In this document: positions 44,770 through 55,865 of the stretch, in pieces
How positions within the stretch are numbered: the stretch's first letter is position 1
Layout: every line of letters starts with the position of its first letter
Assembly (NCBI GenBank): GCA_963779325.1
Contig: CAVZXS010000002.1
Location: 310,001-374,000 of the forward strand
Direction: 5' to 3'
DNA length: 64,000 nucleotides
Source of the DNA: CAVZXS01 sp963779325
GTDB lineage: Bacteria; Bacteroidota; Bacteroidia; Chitinophagales; Chitinophagaceae
Notes under the pieces: model-generated
Told to the model about the DNA's origin: nothing
Databases searched by the model: none
The model's input: only the letters and a program-made list of their open reading frames with translations
Position numbers and translations under genes: made by a program

Positions 44770-47700
44770 ATTATGCCAAAGGAAGAAAGAATGAAGTCGC
44801 TTTGCTCGATTTTAATCGGGAAAAAGACGGCGTATTTTTAACAAGTGCGCCTGCTATACCAGAATTGGTCGCGACGAATGATTTTTTTACTGCCACGGGT
44901 CAAACGGGGTCTCAGCAATTCAGACCCTATTTTGGCGGAAACTATGTGGCACTTGACAAAATTCACAGCAATACAAATAATAATACCCAGTATCGGTGTG
45001 ACCATCGGCGGAGGAAATATTTTTAAAGGCGGTGCAAGAATTGATCTTACTAACGGCGGTACTACAACAAAAAGTGGACAAAGAATAATGGTTACCTTAC
45101 CAGTGCAGAAGCAAATACAAACAGTGCTGTTGATGCTGAGCCTGTATACTTAAGCAGGTGGAGAAAAGACCAGTCGACAACGTATTTTATAATGAATTTC
45201 ATTAACACTACAACCGGTAAAGTATTAGTTACCGGCATCGTCAAACGGTGCTTTTACAAGTACTTCTCTTAAAACCCGCGGGACTGCTGTTTCGCTTCCT
45301 TCATTAGTTAAAGGCGATCGTGAAAAAAGAAATTACGGATTTAGTTATCTTCCTACTGAGCAAGCTCAAAAATATGCTCTGGATAAAGAACTGAAAAGTT
45401 ATAATTTAACTGCAACCTCCGCAACTCAAATTTCGAGAAATTCAGGGGGCAGGAAGCCGCATCACATTTCAGATATAACTGTTACAGATAACGAAGGTAA
45501 ACGTATGGTATATGGCATACCGGTAAATAATCTGTACCAGGAAGAAGTTACTTTTTCTTTGCTCCGCCATTAAATATTGAACAGGCAAGAAGAACAGGTA
45601 TTGTCAGCTACTCTGCAACAGACGCAAGTGCGGGAAATCGAAACGGGAGAAAGTGGCTTTATACAAAAGAAAAAGCGCAAGTTATACTACGTCACATTTG
45701 TTAACGAGTATTTATCGCCGGACTATGTTGACCTACAGGAAACGGTATTTCAGATGATGATCCCGGAACCTATCTAAATTTTAATTATACAAAACTTACT
45801 AGCGATGCTGATCCTTATAAATGGAGAGCTCCTTATAAAAACGTGATGCGAATTTTAACGAAGGTTTGATAAGTGATACGAAAGACGATAAGGCCAATTA
45901 TGTGTATGGAGAAAAGAAATATGGTACCTCAAACTCGGTAGAGAGTAAAAACAATAAGTCATTTGTGAAACAAGTGAAAGAGAAGATGGTATGGGTGTTT
46001 CCTGTAACACCGGCGGTATCCGTTCTCAAAACTTAAAAAATTCGACCGGAAAAAAGTCTACACAAAAGCAAACTGGGTAAAAACCGCGTCAATACGTTAC
46101 CCATTAAAATGCCACATTTTGCTTATCATTATTCACTTTACCCAAGAGTTAATAATAACTCAGGTGCTTCCGTACTGGGACCTGATCCGAACAACCCCGC
46201 TAACCCAAACCCAATTAAAGTAGATGTGGCCAAAGGAAAAGCGAAGATCACCATTGCGAATGGCTTATTCCACTTTCGGTTCAGGTAACCGCGGAAAATC
46301 TAACCCTTATCAGTTCTTTTATCATTTAAGAACTACAGGATGGAAGTATTTCCGGATTGCCGGCTATTCCGAATACAGAAGAAGAGATAATGATACTTAC
46401 CTGGAAAGACAAACAGATAGTACGGGTACTATAAAAAAGTTTCTATAATCATGACACCGGAAGTTCAAGGTATGTTGATAATCTGATTTCCTTATGCCCT
46501 CCAGGAAAATCTAAACACGGGTTTTAATAAAGATTGTTTACAGACAGACTGGCTTCAAAATGGCAGCTTAATAAAATTATAACGCCTTCCTCCGGAAATA
46601 TTTCAATACAGTACAAAAGCGATCATTTATGCATTTTGTACAACAACAGGCGAGCCATGCAAATGTGCTTTATAAAAGGAATGTCTTCGACCGATAAAAA
46701 TCCAGGGTTGATTCAGTCTAACAGGTTTATATTCAAACTTTCCAAAGCGGTGAGCAGCACGGATGAGTTTTAAAAACTTTACTGACCGAAGTCGATTGAA
46801 GGCCAACAGATAAAATATTTTATAAAATTTATACCGATCTTAATACAAAAAATAAATTCGAATACATGCATGGATATGCGGAAAGAGACCGTTCATACTA
46901 TTGCCAGCGGCAATACGGCCACTATTGTGTAAATCAATTCGGCGGTTTTAATCCCGTGGCAAAAGCAGGCTGGCAAATTTCCGTACTGATTTGCCTCAGT
47001 TTGCCTATGACGGTTACGACAATTCAGACGCTGCTGATTTTGGTGATGATCTGAAAGCAATTAAAGTGGATATTTTTTCTATTGGCAACCTCAGCGAATT
47101 AGTCAGAGGTTTTCAAAAGAAAACCGAAAAAAGAGTTTATCCAACACCATTGATCTCAGTAAAAGTATGGTTTGTCTTTGCAACCAGGCTATATTACGGA
47201 TGAGGCAAATGATTTTCGTAAAACCGGCGGTGGCGCAGGGTGCGTAAATTACCGATTCCAGATGAGTCGACTGCAATGACAAATGTAGGCGGAAGTAAAC
47301 GGCAGAATACGAACAGGTATACAATTATACGGTTAAGGATAAGACCGAACAATAACTTCATCGGCATAGCTTCTATGAGCCGGGAAATGGTAATGAAGAA
47401 AATCCTTTTCATGAGCCTATCAACTTTACCGAAAAAGTACATTGGAGCAGTGATCGTAATCACTTTATTGAAAAACCTTTCTGCGAAACGTATTAGGACG
47501 ACATCTGTTGATTACAGCAAAGTAACGGTTACTTCTTTGGCGACGATTATACGGTCCAACGGAAAATTTACCATTAAAACAACGGGTTATATTGAAAATG
47601 AATTTTATATTGCTAAGGACTTCCCAACTATTCTCATTATCTGCATTTCAATCAGGCGAATTATGTAACAGTTTACTTTTAAAACTTTCAGTTCTACTTC

Positions 47701-49837
47701 TATCAACAGGATCAACACTTCAGAAGGCTTTAAAATTGAATTGAATGATATGCACGGCAAACCGAAATCCGTGAAAGTATTTAATAAAGGCGGCGACCCT
47801 GTTACTTGTACCCAATATTTTTATCGGGTAAAAGATCAGAAAGCAGAGGCTAAAGATGGAATGCGGCCATGGATGTGTTGCAAACAGGTGCAGGAGCAAA
47901 CAGTTCCTACACCAGCACTTGGCAATTGAAATTGATTTTACATCAGATGTACGCGAAAGCTTTAGTGAAAGCACGGGTACAAGTAGGAAGATAGTATTGA
48001 AGAATGGTAATACCGTTGTTTTTTGTTCCACTCTATATACCATACTAGCCGTTAATTTTAACCAAAGCAAAACTTTTGATACATACAATTCCGTATAGGC
48101 GGTTAAAGTAGTAGGCTTTTTGGTATTATAAGTAAAGTGGTCCCGAAACGGTTCGACCATCGAAGCAGAAAATCTTTATGGGATGGGTTAACGGACAAGT
48201 TTATTAACAGAACACAAAACAATACGACAAATCAACTATGCCTTTAACTATTCCGGTGACATGGTAAGTGATTATAAAGAAATGGGAGCTGAGTACAAAA
48301 ATCTTGGTGTCATGTTTCAATTAATGCTGGCCCAACGGCGATGTACACGTCTTTGCTGCCAATCTTTTCCCGGGCGATGAGCTGGTGTCGTTGACTACGG
48401 ATAAAAAAGGATGGGTAATTAAATCGACGGGAGGCACGCTGCGCTTGATTGATGATAGCGGCGACTTTATTACAGCCACCGGTGCGTGGATGATAATGCG
48501 GTCAGGCAGAAAAAATATGTTGACTGCCGGGGTAGGCTCCGTAGTAACAATGAAAGACCCGCGTGTGGCAGGCAAAATTGTTTTGGATGCTGATAAAAAA
48601 ATTCTTGATTCTAAATCAATGGAATATAAAGATGAGTGGGGAGTCCCGGTGGCATACTGTGCAAGTTGCCCTGAAGGTTACCAGCAATCTCCTGATGGTT
48701 TGACTTTTATAAAGATATTCTTCTATTTTTACTCCTCCAAATTATACTGTTTGTGAGGAGCGACGAAATTGGACAGTATAGCTCATGTGGGTCATATATT
48801 TACAGTAGTTATAATGTTGATGGAACTCATTATAACAGAACCAGGATTAATCCAACAAACGCTTTATGGATAGGGTTTCCGGCTGATCAAACTACCTATT
48901 GTAATTATACTCCTACTACAAATCTTAGGACAATTAATACAAACTTATCAACCAAGGACACAGGATCAATTAAAGCAAATAATCTACGGCAAGGTTAACT
49001 ACAGTCAGAGGACCTTTAAACAGATCTGGTATCTGGACATGTCCTCAGGGAAATTCTGTCCCAACATTAACTTGGATTGGCTTTTCCAGAACGATAAATG
49101 TTCCGACCACTCAAACTTATTACATAGGGATGGGTTCGGATAATCGGTTTAGATTTAAAGTTGATGGTGTGATGTTAAGACAAGACCTTACTGACAATCA
49201 GGAGAACTTTAAAATATGGCATATCTACCCTATAGTATTGACGCAGGGTCAGCACATAATAGAAATGGAATAGGTTCAGTGGGTCCTTTCTGCTTCTTTT
49301 GGCGCTGAAATCTATAATAATACAGCTTCAGAAATTAGCTTGGCTACAAACTTGAATCAACTAAATATAATTTTTACTACTGCTACTTTGGTAGGTCAAA
49401 ATTTTGAAACCGGTGTTTATACTTGCCCTCCTGGTTATTCTTTAAATACAAGTACCAATCCGTATACTTGTAGGAAGATAGTATCGGCTAATACAGGTAA
49501 TAATCCTTATTTGGGCTTTAATCCCTACTACACAGGCGTTCTCGGTAACTGGCGCCCGCTAATGAACTACGTATATACTGTAAACCGTGACCAAAAATCC
49601 TGTAACCCAAATCAGTTGGGCTGTACCGACATACGTAATTCAGGTTCTTATAAAACATATACACCTTTCTGGACTTTCCAAAATTTAACCCCTTGAGGCC
49701 AAAACCGGATCACCTGCTGATGACCGCTGGGTATGGAGCAATCGTTCAGTTTATTATGACCAAAAAGGAAATGAAATTGAAAGTGTGGATGCTTTGAATC
49801 GCTTCGGTTTTCCTGGTTCTTCGGTTACAGGCAATCG

Positions 49838-50554
49838 GTGGCCACAGCCGTAGGTGCCAATGCAAGAAATAATGAAATAGCTTTTGACGGCTACGAGGAT
49901 TATGATTTTGATCTGCAAACAGGTACTGTTGAGCCATGCCTTCTAAAGCGTCATCTTGATTTCGGGTTTACTAAATCAGGGAGCACATGGACTGCGCCGG
50001 GTGGCACAATAAGTGCTGAGAAATCGCATACGGGTAAGTACAGTTTTAAGCTTTCCGGTTCCACAGCTATTACTAAAAATGCAGGCAATGCTAATCCGCC
50101 GGCTATCCCTCTATTATCTTACGATGGTACAGGAAAATATATATTCGGCGCCAATGAGTTGGCTAATGGTTTTGCACCTGTGAGCGGTAAAAAATACCTG
50201 TTTAGTTGCTGGGTGTATGATAACAGTCCGTTCACCAATACATTAAACGGTGTTACTATTTCTGCAAACGGGCAATCATCAACCGGTAATCTTACAGTGG
50301 TTGAGGGCTGGAAACGGATAGAGATACCGTTCACTGCTTCCTCTACTTTTAATTTGAGTATGAGTGGCAGTAATGTATACGTTGATGATATACGTATACT
50401 TCCTTTTGACGGCCAAATGAATTCTTATGTATACGATAACAGAACAATGCGACTGATGGCACAGCTGGATGAAAACAATTTTGCTACTTTATATGAGTAT
50501 GATGATGAAGGAACTCCTGTAAGAGTAAAAAAAGAAACGGAGAGAGGATTATGA
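49838..50554 (+). CDS. C-terminal fragment of the SpvB/TcB-like giant
   Basis: 238 residues. AVGANARNNEIAFDGYEDYD is followed by a jelly-roll-like carbohydrate-binding region (SAEKSHTGKYSFKLSGSTAI to NLSMSGSNVYVDDIRILPFD) and the RHS-like YVYDNRTMRLMAQLDENNF. The stop at 50552 comes from one missing base; the adjoining frame reads MTLRKNRQSLRKRN to 50594. It is the 3' end of the gene that starts at 43787, not an independent gene. Confidence 0.6.
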   Translation: MATAVGANARNNEIAFDGYEDYDFDLQTGTVEPCLLKRHLDFGFTKSGSTWTAPGGTISAEKSHTGKYSFKLSGSTAITKNAGNANPPAIPLLSYDGTGKYIFGANELANGFAPVSGKKYLFSCWVYDNSPFTNTLNGVTISANGQSSTGNLTVVEGWKRIEIPFTASSTFNLSMSGSNVYVDDIRILPFDGQMNSYVYDNRTMRLMAQLDENNFATLYEYDDEGTPVRVKKETERGL

Positions 50555-50620
50555 CACTGAGGAAAAACAGGCAATCATTGCGTAAAAGAAATTAATTGCA
50601 GAAAAAGAAGAAACTGAATC

Positions 50621-51397
50621 ATGAAAAAAAAGAAACTACTTATTCCTCTTGCTGTATTGCTGATTTTATCAGGATTGGTTGCAATTGCGGGTAATTACCA
50701 CTGGTTTGGACTGAATACCGGTAACAAAACAACTGCTGATTTGCCCGATGCAAAGGAAGAACTGAAAAAACTCTATGCTGCTTACACTAAGCCTGATTCT
50801 GCTATGCATATTGAAGGAACCATACGGTTATTTGACAGGGAAAATAACGAGGCATTTAAGAAGAAGCAAAATTCAGCTATTCAAGAAAAGGAAGACAATT
50901 ATTCAGCGAACTGGGCCCATACAGTCAATAATGGTCGACAGTATTATTGTACAACTTGACACGGCAAATAAGTATATACTGGTTTCAAAAATTGACGAAT
51001 CGGCTGAAATGCCTGCACAGGCCGCGGGGTTACATTCGAAAAATTTATGCAGGATACATCGTCATTTAAAATAGAGGTTACTGTTTCGGAAAAAGGTAAA
51101 GAGAGAGTCTTATTGATTAAAGCGAATTGAATCCCGAAATCAAATCTTCCACTCTGTATTATGATCCTGCAAGTTACAGGATCAGTCACGAAGAATGAGT
51201 GGTGGAAAGAAGCGATAGTTTACAAAGATGAAGACAGTCAGAAAAAAACATGGCTCTCCGTCATCCGCTACAACTATCCGCTTTCTTCGGGTAAATCGGC
51301 AGCAGAAGAGATAAAAAAGATAATAACTATTAATAAAGAAGGAAAAGCAGAACCGGCAAAAGCATATAAGGATTACAGTATACAGTCATCATTTTAA
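50621..51397 (+). pseudogene. Small secreted protein between the two giants, frame-broken
   Basis: Starts MKKKKLLIPLAVLLILSGLV, a signal sequence or lipoprotein-like anchor without a clear lipobox. Three frame pieces follow: DAKEELKKLYAAYTKPDSAM, LDTANKYILVSKIDESAEMP and KNEWWKEAIVYKDEDSQKKT, ending in YKDYSIQSSF at 51397. Joined, it would be about 255 residues and resembles outer-membrane lipoprotein-sorting folds in strand pattern only. It starts 27 bases after the first giant and ends 25 bases before the second, so it belongs to the same operon. Function unknown. Confidence 0.55.
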
Positions 51398-51421
51398 TTA
51401 CATTAAACAGGGAAGAGCATT

Positions 51422-51913
51422 ATGCTAATCAGACACATATCTAAAAAGTTACTGTCGCTTGTTTTATTGCTAACATTAACTGCTGCAAATGTAACAGCAG
51501 CTGATGAATCTTATATTCAGTCAGCAAGCGGTAAACTTAAAAAGGGGGACTCCCTTACCGTGATTGATGACAAATTTCTGAACCTGCCTTTGGATCAATG
51601 GAACATGATCCGGAATCTTTCTGTAAACAATTTTATCACTTTTGAACTTCGCCAGGACACCAATATATATTATTATAATAAAGCCTTTACCTGTACACTC
51701 AATGTTTCCATAAAATATTTTTCAAATCGTGACCAGCTTACCCCAACGGAAATAAATAATGTTTCTCTGGTGGTAAAATATGATACTGCCACCGGGAAAT
51801 CTTACCCGGTATTTGACAGGTATACATTTAAAAAGCCTACAAAGTTACCGTTGTTATCAATTCCATTACTTCTCCTGAGTGGGGTAATGATTTACCCGCT
51901 GTATTCAGAATAA
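51422..51913 (+). CDS. N-terminal fragment of the RHS giant
   Basis: 163 residues with a signal peptide and the segment LPLDQWNMIRNLSVNNFITF, conserved at the start of Bacteroidota RHS proteins. Near 51863 one base is missing (CC for a CCN codon); the other frame continues ITSPEWGNDLPAVFRIKNQI. The last 15 residues of this frame are therefore spurious. Confidence 0.6.
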   Translation: MLIRHISKKLLSLVLLLTLTAANVTAADESYIQSASGKLKKGDSLTVIDDKFLNLPLDQWNMIRNLSVNNFITFELRQDTNIYYYNKAFTCTLNVSIKYFSNRDQLTPTEINNVSLVVKYDTATGKSYPVFDRYTFKKPTKLPLLSIPLLLLSGVMIYPLYSE

Positions 51914-52125
51914 AAAATCAGATACTGGTTCAGCGCAAATATCCCTTCTCAGAAAAAGTAAATGCGGTTTTAGGCGTTAAAGTTGCAAGTAATGAATCTG
52001 CAGGCGGCAATTTCGCTTCAAGAGTTACTCCGGGTACGCCGGCTGATAATTATCTCACTATCTCTTGGGATCAAAATGACTTTACTAATTTTCCGGGTGG
52101 TTTCGGCGCTCCCGAAGAGTATGAT

Positions 52126-52956
52126 GTGGAATGGACCTATATTGATGCATTAAACCCTGACAGGGCAACCTTTTTTGCAAACGGTACCATTACAGAAGCA
52201 AAGGTGGATGAATTCATGCGGTTTGATAATACCCGGGTCACCGTAACAAGCAATACCTATAAAATTATTTTGGCTTATGCCGATGGGTATATAGTAACGA
52301 GGGTGAGAGGAGCTTGGTTTGATGATATTAATAATATCAGGCGTACTACTGATTGGCAATACAGGAATGCTTCCAATCAGATTGCATTTGTTCCTGTTGG
52401 TTTTTTTGAACAAAATCTTAACTGGCAATACACCGTATCATTTGCAGAAGAGGGAAAAAGTAAAGCGGTTGGTTCCATGTTTGACGGCTCGTTGAGAAAC
52501 AGGCAGGCCGTTACAATTACCAACAGTGATAACAAAGCTATTATTGCTGAGACCATTTATGATAATATGGGAAGACCGGCGGTAAGTATTTTGCCTGCAC
52601 CAACCAACGATGACAAATTCAAATATTATCCATCATTTAATAAAAACACTGTTGGAGCAAATGGAGAACCATACAGCCACACAGATATTTCAGCAGTAAC
52701 CGGAGCGAATAGCTGTACTATAACAGCTGCCGGTCTCAATACATCGAGCGGCGCTGCCCAATATTATTCTCCTAATAATGCTTTTATCAGCGATCCCAAT
52801 TATTATTTTTCAAAGTATGTTCCTGATTCAAGAGGGCAGGGTGTTGATGTAATAAAGGATACCCGTTTACACTTACAGAATACATGCCTGATAATACAGG
52901 TCGTATCCATCGCCAGGGTGGGTGGGTTACGACTTCAGAATTGGCAGCGGTCATGA
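52126..52956 (+). CDS. Fragment of the RHS giant (N-terminal third)
   Basis: 276 residues in one frame, open upstream to 51865. It contains YDVEWTYIDALNPDR, SFAEEGKSKAVGSMFDGSLR and AETIYDNMGRPAVSILPAPT, the module that precedes RHS repeats in this family. A missing T at 52866-52868 and a missing G at about 52920 move the frame; TEYMPDNTGRIHRQGG and GYDFRIGSGHETNYFYGKPL follow. Confidence 0.6.
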   Translation: MEWTYIDALNPDRATFFANGTITEAKVDEFMRFDNTRVTVTSNTYKIILAYADGYIVTRVRGAWFDDINNIRRTTDWQYRNASNQIAFVPVGFFEQNLNWQYTVSFAEEGKSKAVGSMFDGSLRNRQAVTITNSDNKAIIAETIYDNMGRPAVSILPAPTNDDKFKYYPSFNKNTVGANGEPYSHTDISAVTGANSCTITAAGLNTSSGAAQYYSPNNAFISDPNYYFSKYVPDSRGQGVDVIKDTRLHLQNTCLIIQVVSIARVGGLRLQNWQRS

Positions 52957-53090
52957 AACAAACTATTTCTATGGCAAACCATTGCAAAGCGAGTTGGACA
53001 GGTTATTTGGAATGGAAGTCGGTAATGCTTCGCACTATCTGAAGAATATGGTTATTGACCCCAATGGCCAGATCAGTGTAAGTTATGTAG

Positions 53091-54056
53091 ATGCAGCGAA
53101 AAACAATTGCGACTGCATTGGCAGGAAAAGCCCCCGGCAATGTAGATGAATTAGCATCGGCCTTAACACCGGAAGCAAGCAAAACCATGACGCAGATATT
53201 AATGCGTCCGGCAGATTTCCAGGCCAACGCCGGTACCCTTTTAAAAGAAGCTTCTGCTACATTTTTAGCTGCTGTAAAGAATGAAACATTTACCATCTTA
53301 TATAGTGCCGACCCGGCATCTTTCGGACCATGGAATGGCCCCGCTGCCGGGCAACAGTTTTGCAGTAATTGTTATTACGATATTGAAATATTAGTAAAAG
53401 ATGATTGCGGTAATGTACTGGCTTCAACGAATACTCCTGCATTTCAGCAAAATGATGTTGTTTGCAACGCAAATGCACAGCCTTTCACGGGTTCATTAAA
53501 CTTCTTTGTGCAGAAATACGGCGAACACACCATTACGTACAGGCTCAGGTTGAGTGAAGATGTAATAAAAACCCAAACGGATTATTACATTACCAATAAT
53601 ATCGACCTGAAACAATTACAATGGTTCTTCGAAAATGAATTGTCGCAAACTGACCTGCTTGGTTGCTACAGCGATTGTGATGCCTGTAAAAAAGTGGGTG
53701 ACCTTGCTTCTTTTACTGTAAAAACGAAAGCGATCCTTCAGAAAATAAAAGATGAAAAATACCCTGCTTTAAAGTATCCGAATTTCGATATTAACTCTGC
53801 ATACATTAACCAATGGATCACAAATCAGTATACTGCCATTGTTGCTAATTGTAACATTATTGCTGCGGATTGTGTTCCGTCACCATGCGAGCAAAAGCTG
53901 GAAATGATGAAGTATGATGTAAGGCCGGGCGGACAATACCTTCTTTATGATCAGACTTATAATATCCCTGTACCTGAAGCAGGTGTAACAATAATTAATT
54001 ATACCAACGGAGTTCTTTTAAATTATAAAAAGCGACCCGGTTATTACCAATTTTGA
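53091..54056 (+). CDS. Fragment of the RHS giant (central, Cys-containing)
   Basis: 321 residues. ALAGKAPGNVDELASALTPE is followed by beta-rich and Cys-containing segments such as DLLGCYSDCDACKKVGDLAS. The start is not real: the upstream frame joins through an A-run near 53099. The end is also false; one A too many near 54026 hides the continuation SDPVITNFEFTDENGVVHHI. Confidence 0.6.
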   Translation: MQRKTIATALAGKAPGNVDELASALTPEASKTMTQILMRPADFQANAGTLLKEASATFLAAVKNETFTILYSADPASFGPWNGPAAGQQFCSNCYYDIEILVKDDCGNVLASTNTPAFQQNDVVCNANAQPFTGSLNFFVQKYGEHTITYRLRLSEDVIKTQTDYYITNNIDLKQLQWFFENELSQTDLLGCYSDCDACKKVGDLASFTVKTKAILQKIKDEKYPALKYPNFDINSAYINQWITNQYTAIVANCNIIAADCVPSPCEQKLEMMKYDVRPGGQYLLYDQTYNIPVPEAGVTIINYTNGVLLNYKKRPGYYQF

Positions 54057-54075
54057 ATTTACAGATGAGAATGGT

Positions 54076-55122
54076 GTGGTACATCATATAAAAGATGCTG
54101 ATGTAACCGTTCCACAATTTATTAAAGCTTACCTGGAGCATCCCGAATGGGCCGATGATTTTGTAAAGCGCCATATTGAGTACTGTAGCTACCTCTGGTG
54201 TAAAGACGCTTCCAACCCGACGCCTGCCAAAAATAATGAGGTGAGTTATAAGTTTGATGAAAAACTTAAGGAAACGGTTACAAAAGGAAGTGATGCCGTT
54301 AGTGCAGGGTATTACAGCCAAACTGATTACCTTCTTCTTTCCGATGTAGATCCTTTCTTTAACGGCGGCAGGGGTACTTCTTACAAAGAGCAATTTCAAT
54401 CCGATCTTGAAAGTCTTTCTGCTGTATTAAGAATGCGGCTAAAAGACCTGAGCAATAATGACCTGCCTGTAAAAAATATACAGGAATTTGTAGAGTGGAT
54501 GCTGTATTGCAAACCGACCAATGAAAATGCAACTGCGGCGGATTTTGCGAACTCATGGAGTTGTATCCCGGCGGCTAATTGCCGTTCTCTTACCGGCGAA
54601 TGGGAATTGTACAGAAATTATTACCTGAAAATAAAAAGTAAATATGTTCGTCTTGCCAAGTTGGCTAATGACCCCGGTTGTGAAAACTGTTTTATCGGGC
54701 AGGATCCAATTACCTCATCAACGGGTTGTGCAAATCCTGGACCTTTAAGTGACTATTCTTTCCAAACGTGGATTGAACCCAATTTATTAAATGACGGATT
54801 TACCATTCACTATGACCTTGTTTACAAAGAAGGTACTGCTGCTTTTAGAGGGGACTATAATATTGTAGTTTGGGGTAATACATTTACATCTAAAAAAGGT
54901 GATCTTAAAGTTAAGGATGTTTTTCTTTATGGATGTTCCGGTTTTCCTTATCCTTGTGATCCAGCGATTCCACTGTTGGAAAGTATTGTTTGTGCACCCG
55001 TCGATCCGCAATTAAGCTGTGGCGATAATGGTGGAGGAGGTGGTGAACCTTTACATGTCCGGTACTTTCTGATTTCAATATTACTCAAGGTACAGATGGT
55101 TTTGGTAATAATACCATTGTAG
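54076..55122 (+). CDS. Fragment of the RHS giant (central)
   Basis: 348 residues. HHIKDADVTVPQFIKAYLEH and HIEYCSYLWCKDASNPTPAK are conserved in Bacteroidota RHS proteins. A laminin-G-like region ends the piece. The frame is lost at about 55048; with one A restored the protein reads LTCPVLSDFNITQGTDGFGN. Confidence 0.6.
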   Translation: MVHHIKDADVTVPQFIKAYLEHPEWADDFVKRHIEYCSYLWCKDASNPTPAKNNEVSYKFDEKLKETVTKGSDAVSAGYYSQTDYLLLSDVDPFFNGGRGTSYKEQFQSDLESLSAVLRMRLKDLSNNDLPVKNIQEFVEWMLYCKPTNENATAADFANSWSCIPAANCRSLTGEWELYRNYYLKIKSKYVRLAKLANDPGCENCFIGQDPITSSTGCANPGPLSDYSFQTWIEPNLLNDGFTIHYDLVYKEGTAAFRGDYNIVVWGNTFTSKKGDLKVKDVFLYGCSGFPYPCDPAIPLLESIVCAPVDPQLSCGDNGGGGGEPLHVRYFLISILLKVQMVLVIIPL

Positions 55123-55172
55123 TAGATTATATAGGATCGCAGGCGCCGTTCCCAGCAGGTGTAAATGTATCA

Positions 55173-55865
55173 TTGACTTTTAATGCTGAATTTACTTACG
55201 GTCCCGATATAATTACATTTAATGTTGCTAATTCAACCGGCGACTGGATTTATACATTCCCTTCAAACTTGCTTTTTGTGGAGTATAATACTGCAGTGGT
55301 AAGCTGTCCGGGTCTAAGCGGTAGTGGTTCTTGTCCTACTGCATCCGATTTTTCTTATTACGAAGATAACTATGGAGCCACTCTCAGCCAGCATTGTCCT
55401 GAGTATGAAGCTTATTATAATGACAGACTTTATGTTTATAACAGCGGCCCTGTTACCCAACCTGTAAATATTAAAATATACAGAGAGGTGAATCAAGGGG
55501 CTACCGGCACAACTATAGATTCTCGTTGGGAAACATTGCAACCCGGACAGGACAGGTTATTTCTCGGGCAAATTCGTTCAGAATGGATTGATAATAATTG
55601 TAATAACGCTCGGGAGGTAGAAGAAATCACTACTTATAATTATTATGTTCTTCCTAACGGAATTTCCTGCGGATTCACCTGCCCTTCAACATCTGATTTT
55701 ACTGTCACACATAATCCCAACCCGGAAACCCATGTTATGCATCTAATGGTGAAGGGCATCTTTCTGTTGCCTATACAGGGTCTTCTCCATTGCCATTCCC
55801 GCCTAATAAGAGAATCACAGTGCTTTGTCAACTCGAAGGGCCGAATTATTTCTCTGTTATTATAG
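55173..55865 (+). CDS. Fragment of the RHS giant (beta-rich insert)
   Basis: 230 residues, open upstream to 55049. Contains repeated CPTASDFSYY and CPSTSDFTV motifs, which continue in the next fragment (CPTSANFSADY), so three similar beta modules stand in a row. One T missing near 55733 shifts the frame; YASNGEGHLSVAYTGSSPLP is the true continuation. Confidence 0.55.
   Translation: MTFNAEFTYGPDIITFNVANSTGDWIYTFPSNLLFVEYNTAVVSCPGLSGSGSCPTASDFSYYEDNYGATLSQHCPEYEAYYNDRLYVYNSGPVTQPVNIKIYREVNQGATGTTIDSRWETLQPGQDRLFLGQIRSEWIDNNCNNAREVEEITTYNYYVLPNGISCGFTCPSTSDFTVTHNPNPETHVMHLMVKGIFLLPIQGLLHCHSRLIRESQCFVNSKGRIISLLL

Larger units (their letters stand above)
43787..50594 (+). pseudogene. SpvB/TcB-like giant secreted protein, frame-broken as sequenced
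   Basis: Signal peptide VIAVFFLLIFSARLFIPTAA, then GPSQPEMQKFEPAGTSD, then after one frame break FSGDMKYNIPLMDVGYPINL and GTGMDDEASWVGTGWSLNPG, the signature that matches the SpvB part of TcB toxin components. Later pieces include NPYYTGVLGNWRPLMNYVYT (49.5 kb), a carbohydrate-binding-like HTGKYSFKLSG region and the RHS-like end RTMRLMAQLDENNFATLYEY, which finishes in ETERG-x-MTLRKNRQSLRKRN at 50594 after adding one base near 50548. Expected length is about 2,270 residues. Readable frames in between are short. It lies 39 bases after the preceding gene. Confidence 0.65.
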